Of a stretch of 64,000 nt of DNA, positions 27,419 to 35,879 are shown piece by piece. A program made the translations under genes and the position numbers. The stretch covers positions 1 through 64,000 of the forward strand of contig NZ_FOQF01000006.1 in assembly GCF_900113655.1 (NCBI RefSeq), given 5' to 3'. Every line of letters starts with the position of its first letter. Positions within the stretch are counted from its first letter, which is position 1. The DNA comes from Pseudobutyrivibrio sp. OR37 (lineage in GTDB: Bacteria > Bacillota > Clostridia > Lachnospirales > Lachnospiraceae). The notes below the pieces were generated by a model that searched no databases, had not been told where the DNA came from, and saw only the letters and a program-made list of their open reading frames with translations.

Positions 27419-27441
27419 GGGGCGCAGGGAAGTTGCGCCCC
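27419..27441 (-). terminator. intercistronic hairpin between binding protein and permeases
   Basis: GGGGCGCA pairs with TGCGCCCC; the minus strand continues TATTCTTTT. It probably acts as a partial terminator or 3' stabiliser giving excess binding-protein mRNA. Confidence 0.65.
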
Positions 27442-27474
27442 ATACAATAAAGGTATTGAAGAAAAAGAATGTTA

Positions 27475-28761
27475 TTAACGGCAATTTGCCTCGTAAAATT
27501 CTTCCATATCGGTAGCAGCCTCAGCTGGTGTCATATCACCAAGGAATACTGATACCATTGTGTCATCAAAGTGTGAGCCTGTCTCTGTTGTAGGCATTGA
27601 CTCGTTGTAGAATCCGAATGTACCCTTCGCATTTTCAAAGATGTCCATTACGTAAGCAAGCTGTGCAGGAGCCTTTGAAGCATCGTACTCAACCTTTGTT
27701 ACAGGAATCTTTCCACCAACCTCTGCTGTGTACTTCTGAGCTGTGTCATCTGTAAAGTACTTCATGAAAGCTGCGCAAGCCTCTGGGCACTTTGTAGAAG
27801 AGCTCATGCAAAGTGAATCTGACTTAGCGATAAGTCTTTCACAACCTGGGAACTGGAATACACCACAGTTAGCTTCGAATTCTGGGTTCTCACCGTTGAT
27901 CTGGCCGATTGCCCATGAACCCTGGATAAGGATAGCAGCTTCTTCGTTGTAGAAGTTTGCTGTAGCTACATCGTTTGTGTCACCAGCTGCTGTAGGCTGG
28001 AAGTACTTTGAAAGCTCAACAAGCTTTGTAGCTGCTGCTTCAAGCTTTCCATCTTCCCAAGAAGCGCTACCATCTGCAAGCTTAGCAAGGTCAACGCCTT
28101 CTTCCTCACAAAGGTAACCAGCTACCATTGATAAGCACCAAGCTGTACCAGCTGAAATTGTGATTGGTGTGTAACCAGCCTTCTGAAGCTTGTCACATGC
28201 TGTAAGCATTTCATCCCAGTTTGTAGGAACTTCAACGCCTGCATCCTCAAACATCTTTGTGTTATAGAAACAGCAAGCAGCAGCTGTGTTAAGAGGTACT
28301 GCATAAATCTTGCCATCGTATGTCTGCTGTGTGAATACTGCGTCACTTGTGAAGGTATCCTTCCAACCATCTGCAAGATAGTCATCAAGTGGAGCAGCGA
28401 TGCCAGGAGCTACATAATCTGTAAGCTGTGGTCCTGGGCTGACAATAAATACATCAGGAGTTTCCCCAGCTGCAACTAATGCATTCAACTTGTCGTAATA
28501 TTCTTCAAGGTTTGTAGTAACAACATTTACATGATACTTACCTTCGTAATCTTTGTTGAATCTTTCAACGTTCTCTTTGTATCCGAGAGAGATAAGATCC
28601 TGTGTGGCATCAAGGTCATCCCAGAACATCCAAGTGATTTCCTGAACGCCATCCCCGCCTGAAGAAGCTGTGTCTCCAGAGCTACTTGTACCACCGCATC
28701 CGGTTAATAGAGATGCAGCCATGATTGTTGATAGTAGTGTTGCTAAAAACTTTTTTTTCAT
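27475..28761 (-). CDS. sugar-binding lipoprotein of the ABC importer (CUT1)
   Basis: About 428 residues. The start at 28761 (MKKKFLATLLSTIMAASL) is preferred because AGGAG lies 7 bases before it; an ATG 18 bases upstream is not supported. A lipobox, LLTGCGG, anchors it outside the membrane. Cluster B binding-protein features are NVVTTNLEEYYDKLNALVAA, DVFIVSP and the IQGSWAIG segment. First gene of the operon running to the GH43 gene, divergent from the AraC regulator. Ligand presumably an arabinose- or xylose-containing oligosaccharide, by context only. Confidence 0.9.
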   Translation of the reverse strand: MKKKFLATLLSTIMAASLLTGCGGTSSSGDTASSGGDGVQEITWMFWDDLDATQDLISLGYKENVERFNKDYEGKYHVNVVTTNLEEYYDKLNALVAAGETPDVFIVSPGPQLTDYVAPGIAAPLDDYLADGWKDTFTSDAVFTQQTYDGKIYAVPLNTAAACCFYNTKMFEDAGVEVPTNWDEMLTACDKLQKAGYTPITISAGTAWCLSMVAGYLCEEEGVDLAKLADGSASWEDGKLEAAATKLVELSKYFQPTAAGDTNDVATANFYNEEAAILIQGSWAIGQINGENPEFEANCGVFQFPGCERLIAKSDSLCMSSSTKCPEACAAFMKYFTDDTAQKYTAEVGGKIPVTKVEYDASKAPAQLAYVMDIFENAKGTFGFYNESMPTTETGSHFDDTMVSVFLGDMTPAEAATDMEEFYEANCR

Positions 28762-28779
28762 TACCGTTCTCCTTCTCAT

Positions 28780-29083
28780 ATGAAATTTGGATGAATCCCC
28801 AACAATTCATCCTGTGTTACTTGTTAAATTTAATGTAGCATACAGTATAGTCACATTCTTTTGAATTATTGTTTTTTGATTATCAAAAATTGCCCTAGAA
28901 AAAACTTGAAAAATCGGCACTTTATTCAAATATACCTAAATTAAAAAAATCGAATAGTGCATAATGTATAAATATAATCGTAACTAAAGGACAACTTTTG
29001 AAAAAAGTCTTGCAATTTTTGCTTATAAACGCAACAATTAATAGTAGCAATTACTTCTAATTCTTGCTGGAAAGGGAAATGTT
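28780..29083. promoter_or_regulatory. divergent regulatory region of the arabinose locus
   Basis: 304 bases between the importer operon and the AraC gene. It contains a palindrome TTTTTGATtATCAAAAA (28873-28889), AT-rich stretches, and a minus-strand TATACT box near 28846-28851 towards the binding-protein gene. No catabolite-repression site or riboswitch was recognised. Binding by the adjacent AraC regulator is plausible but not shown. Confidence 0.4.
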
Positions 29084-29968
29084 ATGATTGAAACTTTAGA
29101 TGGTATTTTCGAGACCGTAAATTATAAGAATAGTACTAATTTAAAACTTTACGATAATGTTCAATATGAAGATTATCCAATGCACTGGCATCCTGCTCTT
29201 GAGATTATCATGCCTGTAAATAATGGATATTATATGCAATTTTCTAATTCTTCAGTGGAGCTTAGAGAAAGGGATATCTGCATTATTTGTCCTGGCTGCA
29301 TACATGGAATCAGTGCACCTAAAACAGGACGAAGAATCATTTTTCAACCTAACACTACGTATTTACGATATATGAAGGAGGTTGAGGTGCTTATTGCAAT
29401 TCTTTCTCCTTACGCTGTAATCACGCCAGAGGAATACCCTGATATACATGAGTCTCTTGCTAATATGCTGCTTGAAATCAGAGAGGAATATCTTAAGGGA
29501 AATTCTTATTCTGAGGTAGATATTTATAGCAAGTTTTTGAAAATGCTTGTATTAATTGGAAATAATTATACTGTCCCTAATAATAAGGATAACGACATAA
29601 GCTCTATGTCCAGAGAAAATTATGCAAGCAAGCTTTTGGAAATTTGCGATTATATCAATGCCCATTGTACAGAGGATTTAAAGCTTGACGAGGTGGCAAA
29701 TAAAAGTGGATTTAGTAAATTCTATTTTGAAAGATTGTTCAAGCAGTTCACAGGCGTAAGCTTCTATAGATATGTAAACCAAAAGAGAATCGCCAGGGCC
29801 CAGGAGCTACTGATTGAACCAGGCAATTCGGTAACGGATGTTGCTCTTAGCTGCGGCTTTATGTCTATATCTTCTTTTATAAGAATGTTTAAGCTCCAAA
29901 AGGGCTGCACTCCAACGGAATTTAAAAACATGTATTGGAGTACAGAGCAGAAAACCATGATACGATAA
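29084..29968 (+). CDS. AraC-family transcriptional regulator
   Basis: 294 residues: an N-terminal cupin sugar-sensing domain (YPMHWHPALEIIMPVNNGYY, residues about 23-45) and two C-terminal helix-turn-helices (DLKLDEVANKSGFSKFYFER and SVTDVALSCGFMSISSFIRM). Placed between the importer operon and the arabinose catabolic genes, it is the obvious local activator, likely responding to arabinose or an oligosaccharide. No AraR-type repressor is seen in the window. Confidence 0.9.
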   Translation: MIETLDGIFETVNYKNSTNLKLYDNVQYEDYPMHWHPALEIIMPVNNGYYMQFSNSSVELRERDICIICPGCIHGISAPKTGRRIIFQPNTTYLRYMKEVEVLIAILSPYAVITPEEYPDIHESLANMLLEIREEYLKGNSYSEVDIYSKFLKMLVLIGNNYTVPNNKDNDISSMSRENYASKLLEICDYINAHCTEDLKLDEVANKSGFSKFYFERLFKQFTGVSFYRYVNQKRIARAQELLIEPGNSVTDVALSCGFMSISSFIRMFKLQKGCTPTEFKNMYWSTEQKTMIR

Positions 29969-29971
29969 GTC

Positions 29972-30003
29972 CACTTGTACATGGTGGAATTCACTTGTAT
30001 ACC
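29972..30003 (+). promoter_or_regulatory. direct repeats and promoter candidate for araA
   Basis: CACTTGTA occurs at 29972-29979 and 29992-29999, 20 bases apart, about two helical turns on one face, as AraC-type activators favour. Within them TTGTAC (29975-29980), 17 bases, TATACC (29998-30003) could form the promoter. Confidence 0.45.
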
Positions 30004-30042
30004 CACCGCTAATCAGCGTAAAACTGGAAAAGAATCATTACG

Positions 30043-30087
30043 GAATACAACTTGTGTATACTTGCAAACAAGTTGTATTCTTTTTTT
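30043..30087 (+). terminator. intrinsic terminator between araC-type gene and araA (possible attenuator)
   Basis: Perfect 12-bp stem GAATACAACTTG/CAAGTTGTATTC with a 14-base loop, followed by seven T. Only 34 bases separate it from the araA ATG, too few for a separate promoter, so araA transcription may have to pass it. Confidence 0.85.
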
Positions 30088-30121
30088 AGGTACTAAAACA
30101 CAAGCGGAGGGTAAAATTATT

Positions 30122-31621
30122 ATGAAAACACAGCTTAACTACAAGTTTTGGTTCTGTACAGGATCACAGGATTTGTACGGTGACGAGTGCTTAGAGCACG
30201 TTGCAGCACATTCAAAGGAAATCGTTGATTGCTTAAACAAGTCTGGCCGTCTTCCTTTTGAAGTTGTATGGAAGCCAACAATGATTACAAACGAAGTAAT
30301 TAGACGCACATTTAACGAGGCAAACAATGATCCAACTTGTGCAGGTGTAATCACATGGATGCACACATTCTCACCAGCAAAGTCATGGATTTTAGGACAT
30401 CAGGAATTTAGAAAGCCACTTTGCCATCTTCACACACAGTACAACCGTGAGATTCCATACGAGACAATGGATATGGATTTCATGAACGAAAACCAGGCAG
30501 CACACGGCGATAGAGAATACGCTCACATCCTTTCAAGAATGGGTATCGAGAGAAAGACAATTGTGGGCTTCTGGCAGGATGCAGAGGTTCAGGACAAGCT
30601 TGGTTCATGGATGCGTACAGCAGTAGGTGTTGTAGAATCTAGCCACATCCGCGTTATGCGTGTAGCTGACAACATGAGAAACGTTGCAGTTACAGAAGGT
30701 GATAAGGTAGAGGCTCAGCTTAAGTTCGGTTGGGAAGTAGATGCTTATCCAGTAAATGAAATCGCGCAGGCTGTTGAGGCTGTATCTCAGTCAGACGTAA
30801 ATGTACTTGTAGATGAGTATTATGATAAATATGATATCTGCCTTGAGGGCAGAGACCCAGAGGAGTTCAAGAAGCACGTTGCAGTTCAGGCACAGATCGA
30901 GCTTGGCTTCGAGAGATTCTTGGAGGAGAAGAACTATCAGGCAATCGTTACACACTTTGGTGACCTTGGTTCACTTAAGCAGCTTCCAGGTCTTGCAATC
31001 CAGAGATTAATGGAAAAGGGCTATGGCTTTGGTGCTGAAGGTGACTGGAAGGTTGCAGCTATGGTTCGCCTCATGAAGATTATGACAACAGGCATCAAGG
31101 ATGCCAAGGGTACATCAATGCTTGAGGATTATACATACAACCTTGTAAAGGGTAAGGAAGGTATCATCCAGGCTCACATGCTTGAGGTTTGTCCTTCACT
31201 TGCAGCAGAAAAGCCACAGATTAAGGTCCAGCCACTTTCAATGGGCGACAGAGAAGATCCAGCTCGTCTTGTATTCCAGTCAAAGGAAGGCAAGGGTGTT
31301 GCTACATCACTTATCGACCTTGGCGACAGATTCCGTCTCATTATTCAGGATGTAGATTGCAAGAAGGTAGAAAAGCCACTTCCAAAGCTTCCTACAGCAA
31401 TCAACTTCTGGACACCACAACCAGATTTCTACACAGGAACAGAGGCATGGCTCCTTGCAGGTGGTGCACATCATACAGCATTCTCTTATGACCTTACTGC
31501 AGAGCAGATGGGTGACTGGGCAGCTGCTATGGGCATCGAGGCTGTATTCATTGATAAGGATACAAAGATTCGTGATTTCAAGCGTGACCTTGCACTTGGA
31601 AATCTTGTATACGGAAAGTAA
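30122..31621 (+). CDS. araA: L-arabinose isomerase
   Basis: 499 residues from the ATG at 30122 (GGAGGG site 8 bases before; an upstream frame extension is not supported). Converts L-arabinose to L-ribulose in the cytoplasm with Mn. Family blocks present: FWFCTGSQDLYG, ITWMHTFSPAKSWI, TQYNREIPYETMDMDFMN, GAEGDWKVAAMVRLMK, EVCPSLA, and the C-terminal GGAHHTAFS, with the metal-binding Glu and His residues in GAEGDWK and GGAHHT. Length is normal. First catabolic gene of araA-tal-araB-araD. Confidence 0.96.
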   Translation: MKTQLNYKFWFCTGSQDLYGDECLEHVAAHSKEIVDCLNKSGRLPFEVVWKPTMITNEVIRRTFNEANNDPTCAGVITWMHTFSPAKSWILGHQEFRKPLCHLHTQYNREIPYETMDMDFMNENQAAHGDREYAHILSRMGIERKTIVGFWQDAEVQDKLGSWMRTAVGVVESSHIRVMRVADNMRNVAVTEGDKVEAQLKFGWEVDAYPVNEIAQAVEAVSQSDVNVLVDEYYDKYDICLEGRDPEEFKKHVAVQAQIELGFERFLEEKNYQAIVTHFGDLGSLKQLPGLAIQRLMEKGYGFGAEGDWKVAAMVRLMKIMTTGIKDAKGTSMLEDYTYNLVKGKEGIIQAHMLEVCPSLAAEKPQIKVQPLSMGDREDPARLVFQSKEGKGVATSLIDLGDRFRLIIQDVDCKKVEKPLPKLPTAINFWTPQPDFYTGTEAWLLAGGAHHTAFSYDLTAEQMGDWAAAMGIEAVFIDKDTKIRDFKRDLALGNLVYGK

Positions 31622-31725
31622 TCCTGCTGGTTGCTGAGCTATTGAAGTAAAAATTGTGCCATTACAAAGTCATTTATTTGATTGAAGCCAGAAAGCAAAA
31701 CATATACACTTTAATTAGTGTGAAG

Positions 31726-31739
31726 CAGTAACGCTTTCA
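31726..31739 (-). promoter_or_regulatory. cre-like site before the transaldolase gene
   Basis: The minus strand reads TGAAAGCGTTACTG, close to the CcpA operator consensus TGWAARCGYTWNCW. It lies 46 bases before the transaldolase ATG, so glucose-type catabolite repression of tal-araB-araD is plausible. An ACACT/AGTGT inverted repeat lies just upstream. Confidence 0.45.
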
Positions 31740-31784
31740 TGAGTAATTAATGTATTGGCATGGCCAAAGAAAGAAGGAGAAAAA

Positions 31785-32441
31785 ATGAAGTTATTCGTTG
31801 ATACTGGAAAAATTGAGGACATTAGAAAAGCAAATGATTTAGGAGTTATCTGTGGTGTTACAACAAACCCATCTCTTATCGCAAAAGAGGGTGGACGTAG
31901 CCAGGAAGAAATCCTTAAGGAAATTGCTTCTATCGTAGATGGCCCTATCTCAGGCGAAGTTAAGGCTACAACTGTTGATGCAGAAGGAATGATTAAGGAA
32001 GGCCGCGAAATCGCAGCTCTTCATCCAAACATGATTGTAAAGATTCCTATGACACTAGAAGGTCTTAAGGCTGTTAAGGTTCTTTCAGCTGAGGGAATCA
32101 AGACAAACGTAACACTTATCTTTACAGCAAACCAGGCTATTCTTGCTGCAAACGCTGGTGCTACATACGTTTCACCATTCCTTGGACGTCTTGATGATAT
32201 CAACCAGCCAGGTATCGAGCTTATCCGCGATATCGCTGACATCTTCGACATCTATGGATATGAGACAGAAATCATCGCTGCATCAATCCGCAATCCAATC
32301 CACGTTCACGATTGCGCACTTGCAGGTGCTGATATTGCAACTGTACCATACAAGGTAATCGAGCAGATGGCTGTTCATCCACTTACAACAGCTGGCATCG
32401 AGAAATTCCAGAAGGACTACATCGCCGTATTCGGTGAGTAA
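31785..32441 (+). CDS. tal: transaldolase, small (fructose-6-phosphate aldolase-like) type
   Basis: 218 residues from the ATG at 31785 (AGAAGGAG before it). A TIM barrel of the short transaldolase/FSA branch: [30 protein letters not shown], the Schiff-base Lys86 in [32 protein letters not shown] and AASIRNP. It moves a dihydroxyacetone unit between sugar phosphates in the non-oxidative pentose phosphate pathway, the natural sink for the xylulose 5-phosphate made by araA-araB-araD. Between araA and araB in the operon. Confidence 0.9.
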   Translation: MKLFVDTGKIEDIRKANDLGVICGVTTNPSLIAKEGGRSQEEILKEIASIVDGPISGEVKATTVDAEGMIKEGREIAALHPNMIVKIPMTLEGLKAVKVLSAEGIKTNVTLIFTANQAILAANAGATYVSPFLGRLDDINQPGIELIRDIADIFDIYGYETEIIAASIRNPIHVHDCALAGADIATVPYKVIEQMAVHPLTTAGIEKFQKDYIAVFGE

Positions 32442-32469
32442 AACACAATAACCTAGGGGGAATTTGCGA

Positions 32470-34065
32470 ATGAATATAAATGAGGTGATTGCTGAGGGCA
32501 AGAAAACTGCTCTTGGTATTGAGTTTGGTTCTACACGTATTAAGGCGGTTTTGGTTGATGAGAGCAACAAGGTGCTTGCTCAGGGCGACCATGAGTGGGA
32601 GAACCATTTAGATAATGGCATCTGGACATATCCTCTTGAAGAGGTATGGGCTGGCGTGCAGGATTGCTACGCAAAGCTTAAGAAGGATGTTAATGACAAA
32701 TATGATGTAAAGCTTACAAAGATTGGTGCTATTGGATTTTCAGCAATGATGCATGGATATCTTGCATTCGATAAGGATGATAATCTTTTGGTTCCATTTA
32801 GAACATGGAGAAATACAATCACAAGCGAGGCTGCTACAGAGCTTTCTAAGGAGCTTAACTTCAACATGCCTCAGCGTTGGAGTATTTCACATTACTATCA
32901 GTGCATTCTTAATAAGGAAGAGCATGTTAAGAATGTAGCTTACTTTATGACACTTGCAGTATATGTTCACTACAAGATGACAGGCCGTAAGGTTGCAGGC
33001 GTTGGTGAAGCATCAGGTATGTTCCCAATCGATTCAAAGACTTGCCAGTATGATAAGGCAATGCTTGAGAAGTTCAATAAGCTTGCAAATGCTCACGGCA
33101 TCACTACAAAGGTAGAGGATTTACTTCCAGAGGTACTTGTAGCAGGTGATGATGCAGGTACACTTACAGCTGAAGGTGCAAAGCTTCTTGATCCAACAGG
33201 CGAGCTCGAGCCAGGCTGCCCACTTGCTCCACCAGAAGGTGATGCAGGTACAGGTATGGTTGCTACAAATGCTGTTTCAGTTGGAACAGGTAATGTATCA
33301 GCTGGTACATCAGTATTCTCTATGGTAGTTTTAGAGAAGGCACTTTCAAAGCCATACGAGGAAATCGATATGGTTACAACACCAACTGGTGAGGCTGTTG
33401 CAATGGTTCACTGCAACAACTGTACATCAGACCTTAATTCTTGGATTGGAATTTTCAAGGAGTTTGCAGATGCATTCGGCGTAGATGTTTCTATGAATGA
33501 TATCTACGGAACACTTTACCGCAAGGCTCTTACAGAGGATGCAAACTGCGGCGGCGTTCTTTCTTACAACTACTTCGGTGGTGAGCCAGTAGTTGGTGTA
33601 AACGAAGGACGTCCTATGGTTGTTCGTCAGCCAGATGCAAAGTTTACACTTGCAAACTTTATGCGTTCAAATCTTTACGGAGCACTTGGTGTTCTTAAGA
33701 TAGGTAACGATATTCTTCTTAAGGAAGAAAAGGTTTCTATCAAGTCTATTACAGGACACGGTGGATTCTTTAAGACAAAGGGCGTTGGTCAGTCTGTACT
33801 TGCAGCTGCACTTAATGCACCAATCACTGTAATGGCAACAGCTGGCGAAGGCGGCGCTTGGGGTATGGCAGTACTTGCAAACTACTGCATCCGCGACGAC
33901 AAGAGCCAGAAGCTTCAGTCTTACCTTGATGAAAAGGTATTCGCAGGACAGGAATCTACCACAATGGAGCCAGACCCAGAAATGGTTAAGGGCTACGACG
34001 AGTGGATTGCAGAATACAAAAAGGCACTCAAAGCCGAGGCTTGCGCCGTAGCGGAGTGGAGATAG
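32470..34065 (+). CDS. araB: L-ribulokinase-like FGGY carbohydrate kinase
   Basis: 531 residues from the ATG at 32470, which is 9 bases from a TAGGGGG site. FGGY two-domain kinase: N-terminal phosphate loop LGIEFGSTRIKAVLVDE, SAMMHGYLAFD, and C-terminal ATP site segments VSVGTGNVSAGTSVF and TGHGGFFKTKGVGQ. It phosphorylates a ketopentose. Its place between araA and araD makes L-ribulose the likely substrate; xylulokinase would be the alternative from family similarity alone. Confidence 0.85.
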   Translation: MNINEVIAEGKKTALGIEFGSTRIKAVLVDESNKVLAQGDHEWENHLDNGIWTYPLEEVWAGVQDCYAKLKKDVNDKYDVKLTKIGAIGFSAMMHGYLAFDKDDNLLVPFRTWRNTITSEAATELSKELNFNMPQRWSISHYYQCILNKEEHVKNVAYFMTLAVYVHYKMTGRKVAGVGEASGMFPIDSKTCQYDKAMLEKFNKLANAHGITTKVEDLLPEVLVAGDDAGTLTAEGAKLLDPTGELEPGCPLAPPEGDAGTGMVATNAVSVGTGNVSAGTSVFSMVVLEKALSKPYEEIDMVTTPTGEAVAMVHCNNCTSDLNSWIGIFKEFADAFGVDVSMNDIYGTLYRKALTEDANCGGVLSYNYFGGEPVVGVNEGRPMVVRQPDAKFTLANFMRSNLYGALGVLKIGNDILLKEEKVSIKSITGHGGFFKTKGVGQSVLAAALNAPITVMATAGEGGAWGMAVLANYCIRDDKSQKLQSYLDEKVFAGQESTTMEPDPEMVKGYDEWIAEYKKALKAEACAVAEWR

Positions 34066-34088
34066 TTAGCCGCTTGGATATTAGATGA

Positions 34089-34171
34089 GTCCGTAGGTAA
34101 CAAGCTATTATATTTCTCAAGAGAGGCGTGTTGCCGAACGGAGAAATATAATGCTTGTGACCGTAACGGAC
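34089..34171 (+). other. long hairpin between araB and araD
   Basis: GTCCGT-a-GGT-aACAAGC pairs with GCTTGT-g-ACC-gta-ACGGAC, and inside it ATTATATTTCTC pairs perfectly with GAGAAATATAAT. The loop is 22 bases. Likely an RNA processing/stability element or a small palindromic repeat; a similar design precedes polA (57286-57353). Confidence 0.65.
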
Positions 34172-34190
34172 GGACTAGGAGAGAGATAAG

Positions 34191-34886
34191 ATGTTAGAAG
34201 AGTTGAAGAAGCAGGTGTACGAGGCCAACATGGAGCTTCCAAAGCGTGGTCTTGTAACATACACATGGGGCAATGTTTCCGGAATCGATAGAGAATCTGG
34301 AATATTTGCAATCAAGCCATCTGGCGTAGAATATGAAGATTTAAAGCCAGAGGATATGGTACTTGTAAATCTTGATGGTGAGGTTGTAGAGGGCAAGTAT
34401 AGACCAAGCTCTGACACAGCTACTCACTGTGAGTTATACAAAAAGTACGAGAATATCGGTGGAGTTGTCCACACTCATTCTACTTATGCAGTAGCATGGG
34501 CACAGGCAGGCCGCGATATTCCGCTATATGGAACAACACATGCAGATTACTTCTGCGGTACAATTCCATGCACAAGAAACCTTACTGAAAAGGAAATCGA
34601 TGAGGCATACGAAGTAAACACTGGTAAGGTAATCATCGAGACCTTCGAAGACAGAGGAATCAATACAAAATATGTGCCAGGCGTTATCTGCAAGAACCAC
34701 GGCCCATTCACATGGGGCAAGGATGCAGACCAAGCAGTGTACAACGCAGTTGTACTTGAAGAGGTTGCTAAAATGGCACTCTTCACAGAGCAGGTAAACC
34801 CACAGGTTAAGCCAGCTCCAGATTGTATCCGTGACAAGCATTTCAACCGTAAGCACGGCGCAAACGCTTACTACGGACAGAACTAA
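34191..34886 (+). CDS. araD: L-ribulose-5-phosphate 4-epimerase
   Basis: 231 residues, class II aldolase/epimerase fold: [30 protein letters not shown], the Ser/Asp pair in [14 protein letters not shown], zinc ligands in [14 protein letters not shown] (His-x-His) and the later His in KNHGPFTWG. Converts L-ribulose 5-phosphate to D-xylulose 5-phosphate, completing the arabinose route. Last gene of the locus, closed by the terminator at 34940. Confidence 0.95.
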   Translation: MLEELKKQVYEANMELPKRGLVTYTWGNVSGIDRESGIFAIKPSGVEYEDLKPEDMVLVNLDGEVVEGKYRPSSDTATHCELYKKYENIGGVVHTHSTYAVAWAQAGRDIPLYGTTHADYFCGTIPCTRNLTEKEIDEAYEVNTGKVIIETFEDRGINTKYVPGVICKNHGPFTWGKDADQAVYNAVVLEEVAKMALFTEQVNPQVKPAPDCIRDKHFNRKHGANAYYGQN

Positions 34887-34939
34887 ACAAACATATATGC
34901 AGAAACTAACATAAAAAACATAAAGAAACTAACATGCGT

Positions 34940-34967
34940 GGGCGGTTCGTAATGAACCGCCCTTTTT
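34940..34967 (+). terminator. terminator of the arabinose operon
   Basis: GGGCGGTTC-gtaat-GAACCGCCC followed by five T, 54 bases after the araD stop. Confidence 0.92.
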
Positions 34968-35070
34968 AATATATAAAACTGGATACAGACCAATATTTTT
35001 TAAAGAAAATCTTGCTCACAAAGCCAAGTTCTTGTTGATCTATCATTATAATAGCAGCAAGAATTGATGA

Positions 35071-35436
35071 CTTAAGTGTATAGTAAAAAAATGAATTTTC
35101 ACTTAACAAAAAATCCTGTCAAAGTTAAGTGAAAATGAGAAAATAATTTTTCCACTTAAAATCACAAATTCCTGTTAAGTTTTCTCAGAAGAAAAAATTT
35201 TTCACTTAACTTTTTTGCTCATTTTTGCGTTGATTAATACTAGAGTTAAGTGGAAATAGAGAATATCTATTTTTTACTTAACATGAATTTAAGTGGAAAA
35301 ATACATTTTGCTATAAAACTTAACTTTAGTTCAAAATATTTAATCAAAGTTAAGTGAAAATATTTTTTTCTTTTTCCCACTTAACCCATTTTCCGATTTT
35401 TAAGTGGTAAATGGAAAATGGGAAAATTCACTTAAT
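35071..35436. repeat. array of seven ~37-bp inverted-repeat units (GTTAAGTG...CACTTAAC)
   Basis: Half-sites related to GTTAAGTG start at 35071, 35124, 35174, 35245, 35288, 35349 and 35399. Inverted partners related to CACTTAAC start at 35100, 35153, 35203, 35275, 35317, 35378 and 35429. The distance inside each pair is constant at 29-30 bases, while the gap between units varies from 13 to 42. The best units extend to GTTAAGTGGAAA and TTTCCACTTAAC. No coding frame; not a CRISPR, since the bounded sequences are short and AT-rich. The rest of 34968-35448 shows nothing else. Confidence 0.9.
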
Positions 35437-35448
35437 TATAAATAGAAT

Positions 35449-35507
35449 TTGACAAATACCCTGTGGGGGTATATCATGGCAATATAAGAGATACCCATAT
35501 GGGGTAT
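35449..35507 (+). promoter_or_regulatory. csoR-copA promoter with two CsoR boxes
   Basis: TTGACA (35449-35454), 17 bases, TATCAT (35472-35477). Two boxes of the CsoR type, ATACCCTGTGGGGGTAT (35456-35472) and ATACCCATATGGGGTAT (35491-35507), lie between the -35 and -10 boxes and just downstream. Repression would be lifted by Cu(I). Confidence 0.9.
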
Positions 35508-35528
35508 ATGTATATAGGAGTTACAATT

Positions 35529-35858
35529 ATGGGAAATAAGGAAGAGATTACTGTAGAAGCATGTGAATGCTGCTGTTCTGGCAAGCACAAAAGCCGTGAT
35601 GACAAGGAATATAAGGATTTAATGAATCGTCTTAAGCGTATCGAGGGCCAGGTGAGGGGCGTTGAGAATATGCTTGAGAAGGATGCTTATTGTACTGATA
35701 TTCTGATGCAGGTTTCTGCTATAACATCAGCACTTAACAGCTTTAACAAGGTACTTTTAGCGAACCATGTAAAAACCTGCGTGGCTGATAATATCCGTGA
35801 GGGGAACGAGGATGTTGTGGATGAGCTTGTAGGTGTTTTACAGAAGCTGATGAAGTAA
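35529..35858 (+). CDS. csoR: copper-sensing transcriptional repressor CsoR
   Basis: 109 residues from the ATG at 35529, chosen for its AGGAG site (the frame is open upstream across the operators). All-helical CsoR/RcnR fold: DLMNRLKRIEGQVRGVENMLE, then the Cu(I) ligands Cys55 (AYCTDIL), His80 and Cys84 (ANHVKTC). The N-terminus has an extra Cys cluster, ACECCCSGKH, that ordinary CsoR lacks and that may also bind metal. It controls itself and copA through the two boxes upstream. Confidence 0.94.
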   Translation: MGNKEEITVEACECCCSGKHKSRDDKEYKDLMNRLKRIEGQVRGVENMLEKDAYCTDILMQVSAITSALNSFNKVLLANHVKTCVADNIREGNEDVVDELVGVLQKLMK

Positions 35859-35879
35859 TCCGGTTAGAAAGGATATATT

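Noticed and set aside
30043-30087. Riboswitch before araA
   Set aside because: Only a simple terminator hairpin is visible, without a conserved aptamer-like upstream fold.
35071-35436. CRISPR array
   Set aside because: Unit spacing varies from 42 to 72 bp, half-sites are inverted rather than direct, and no cas gene is near.
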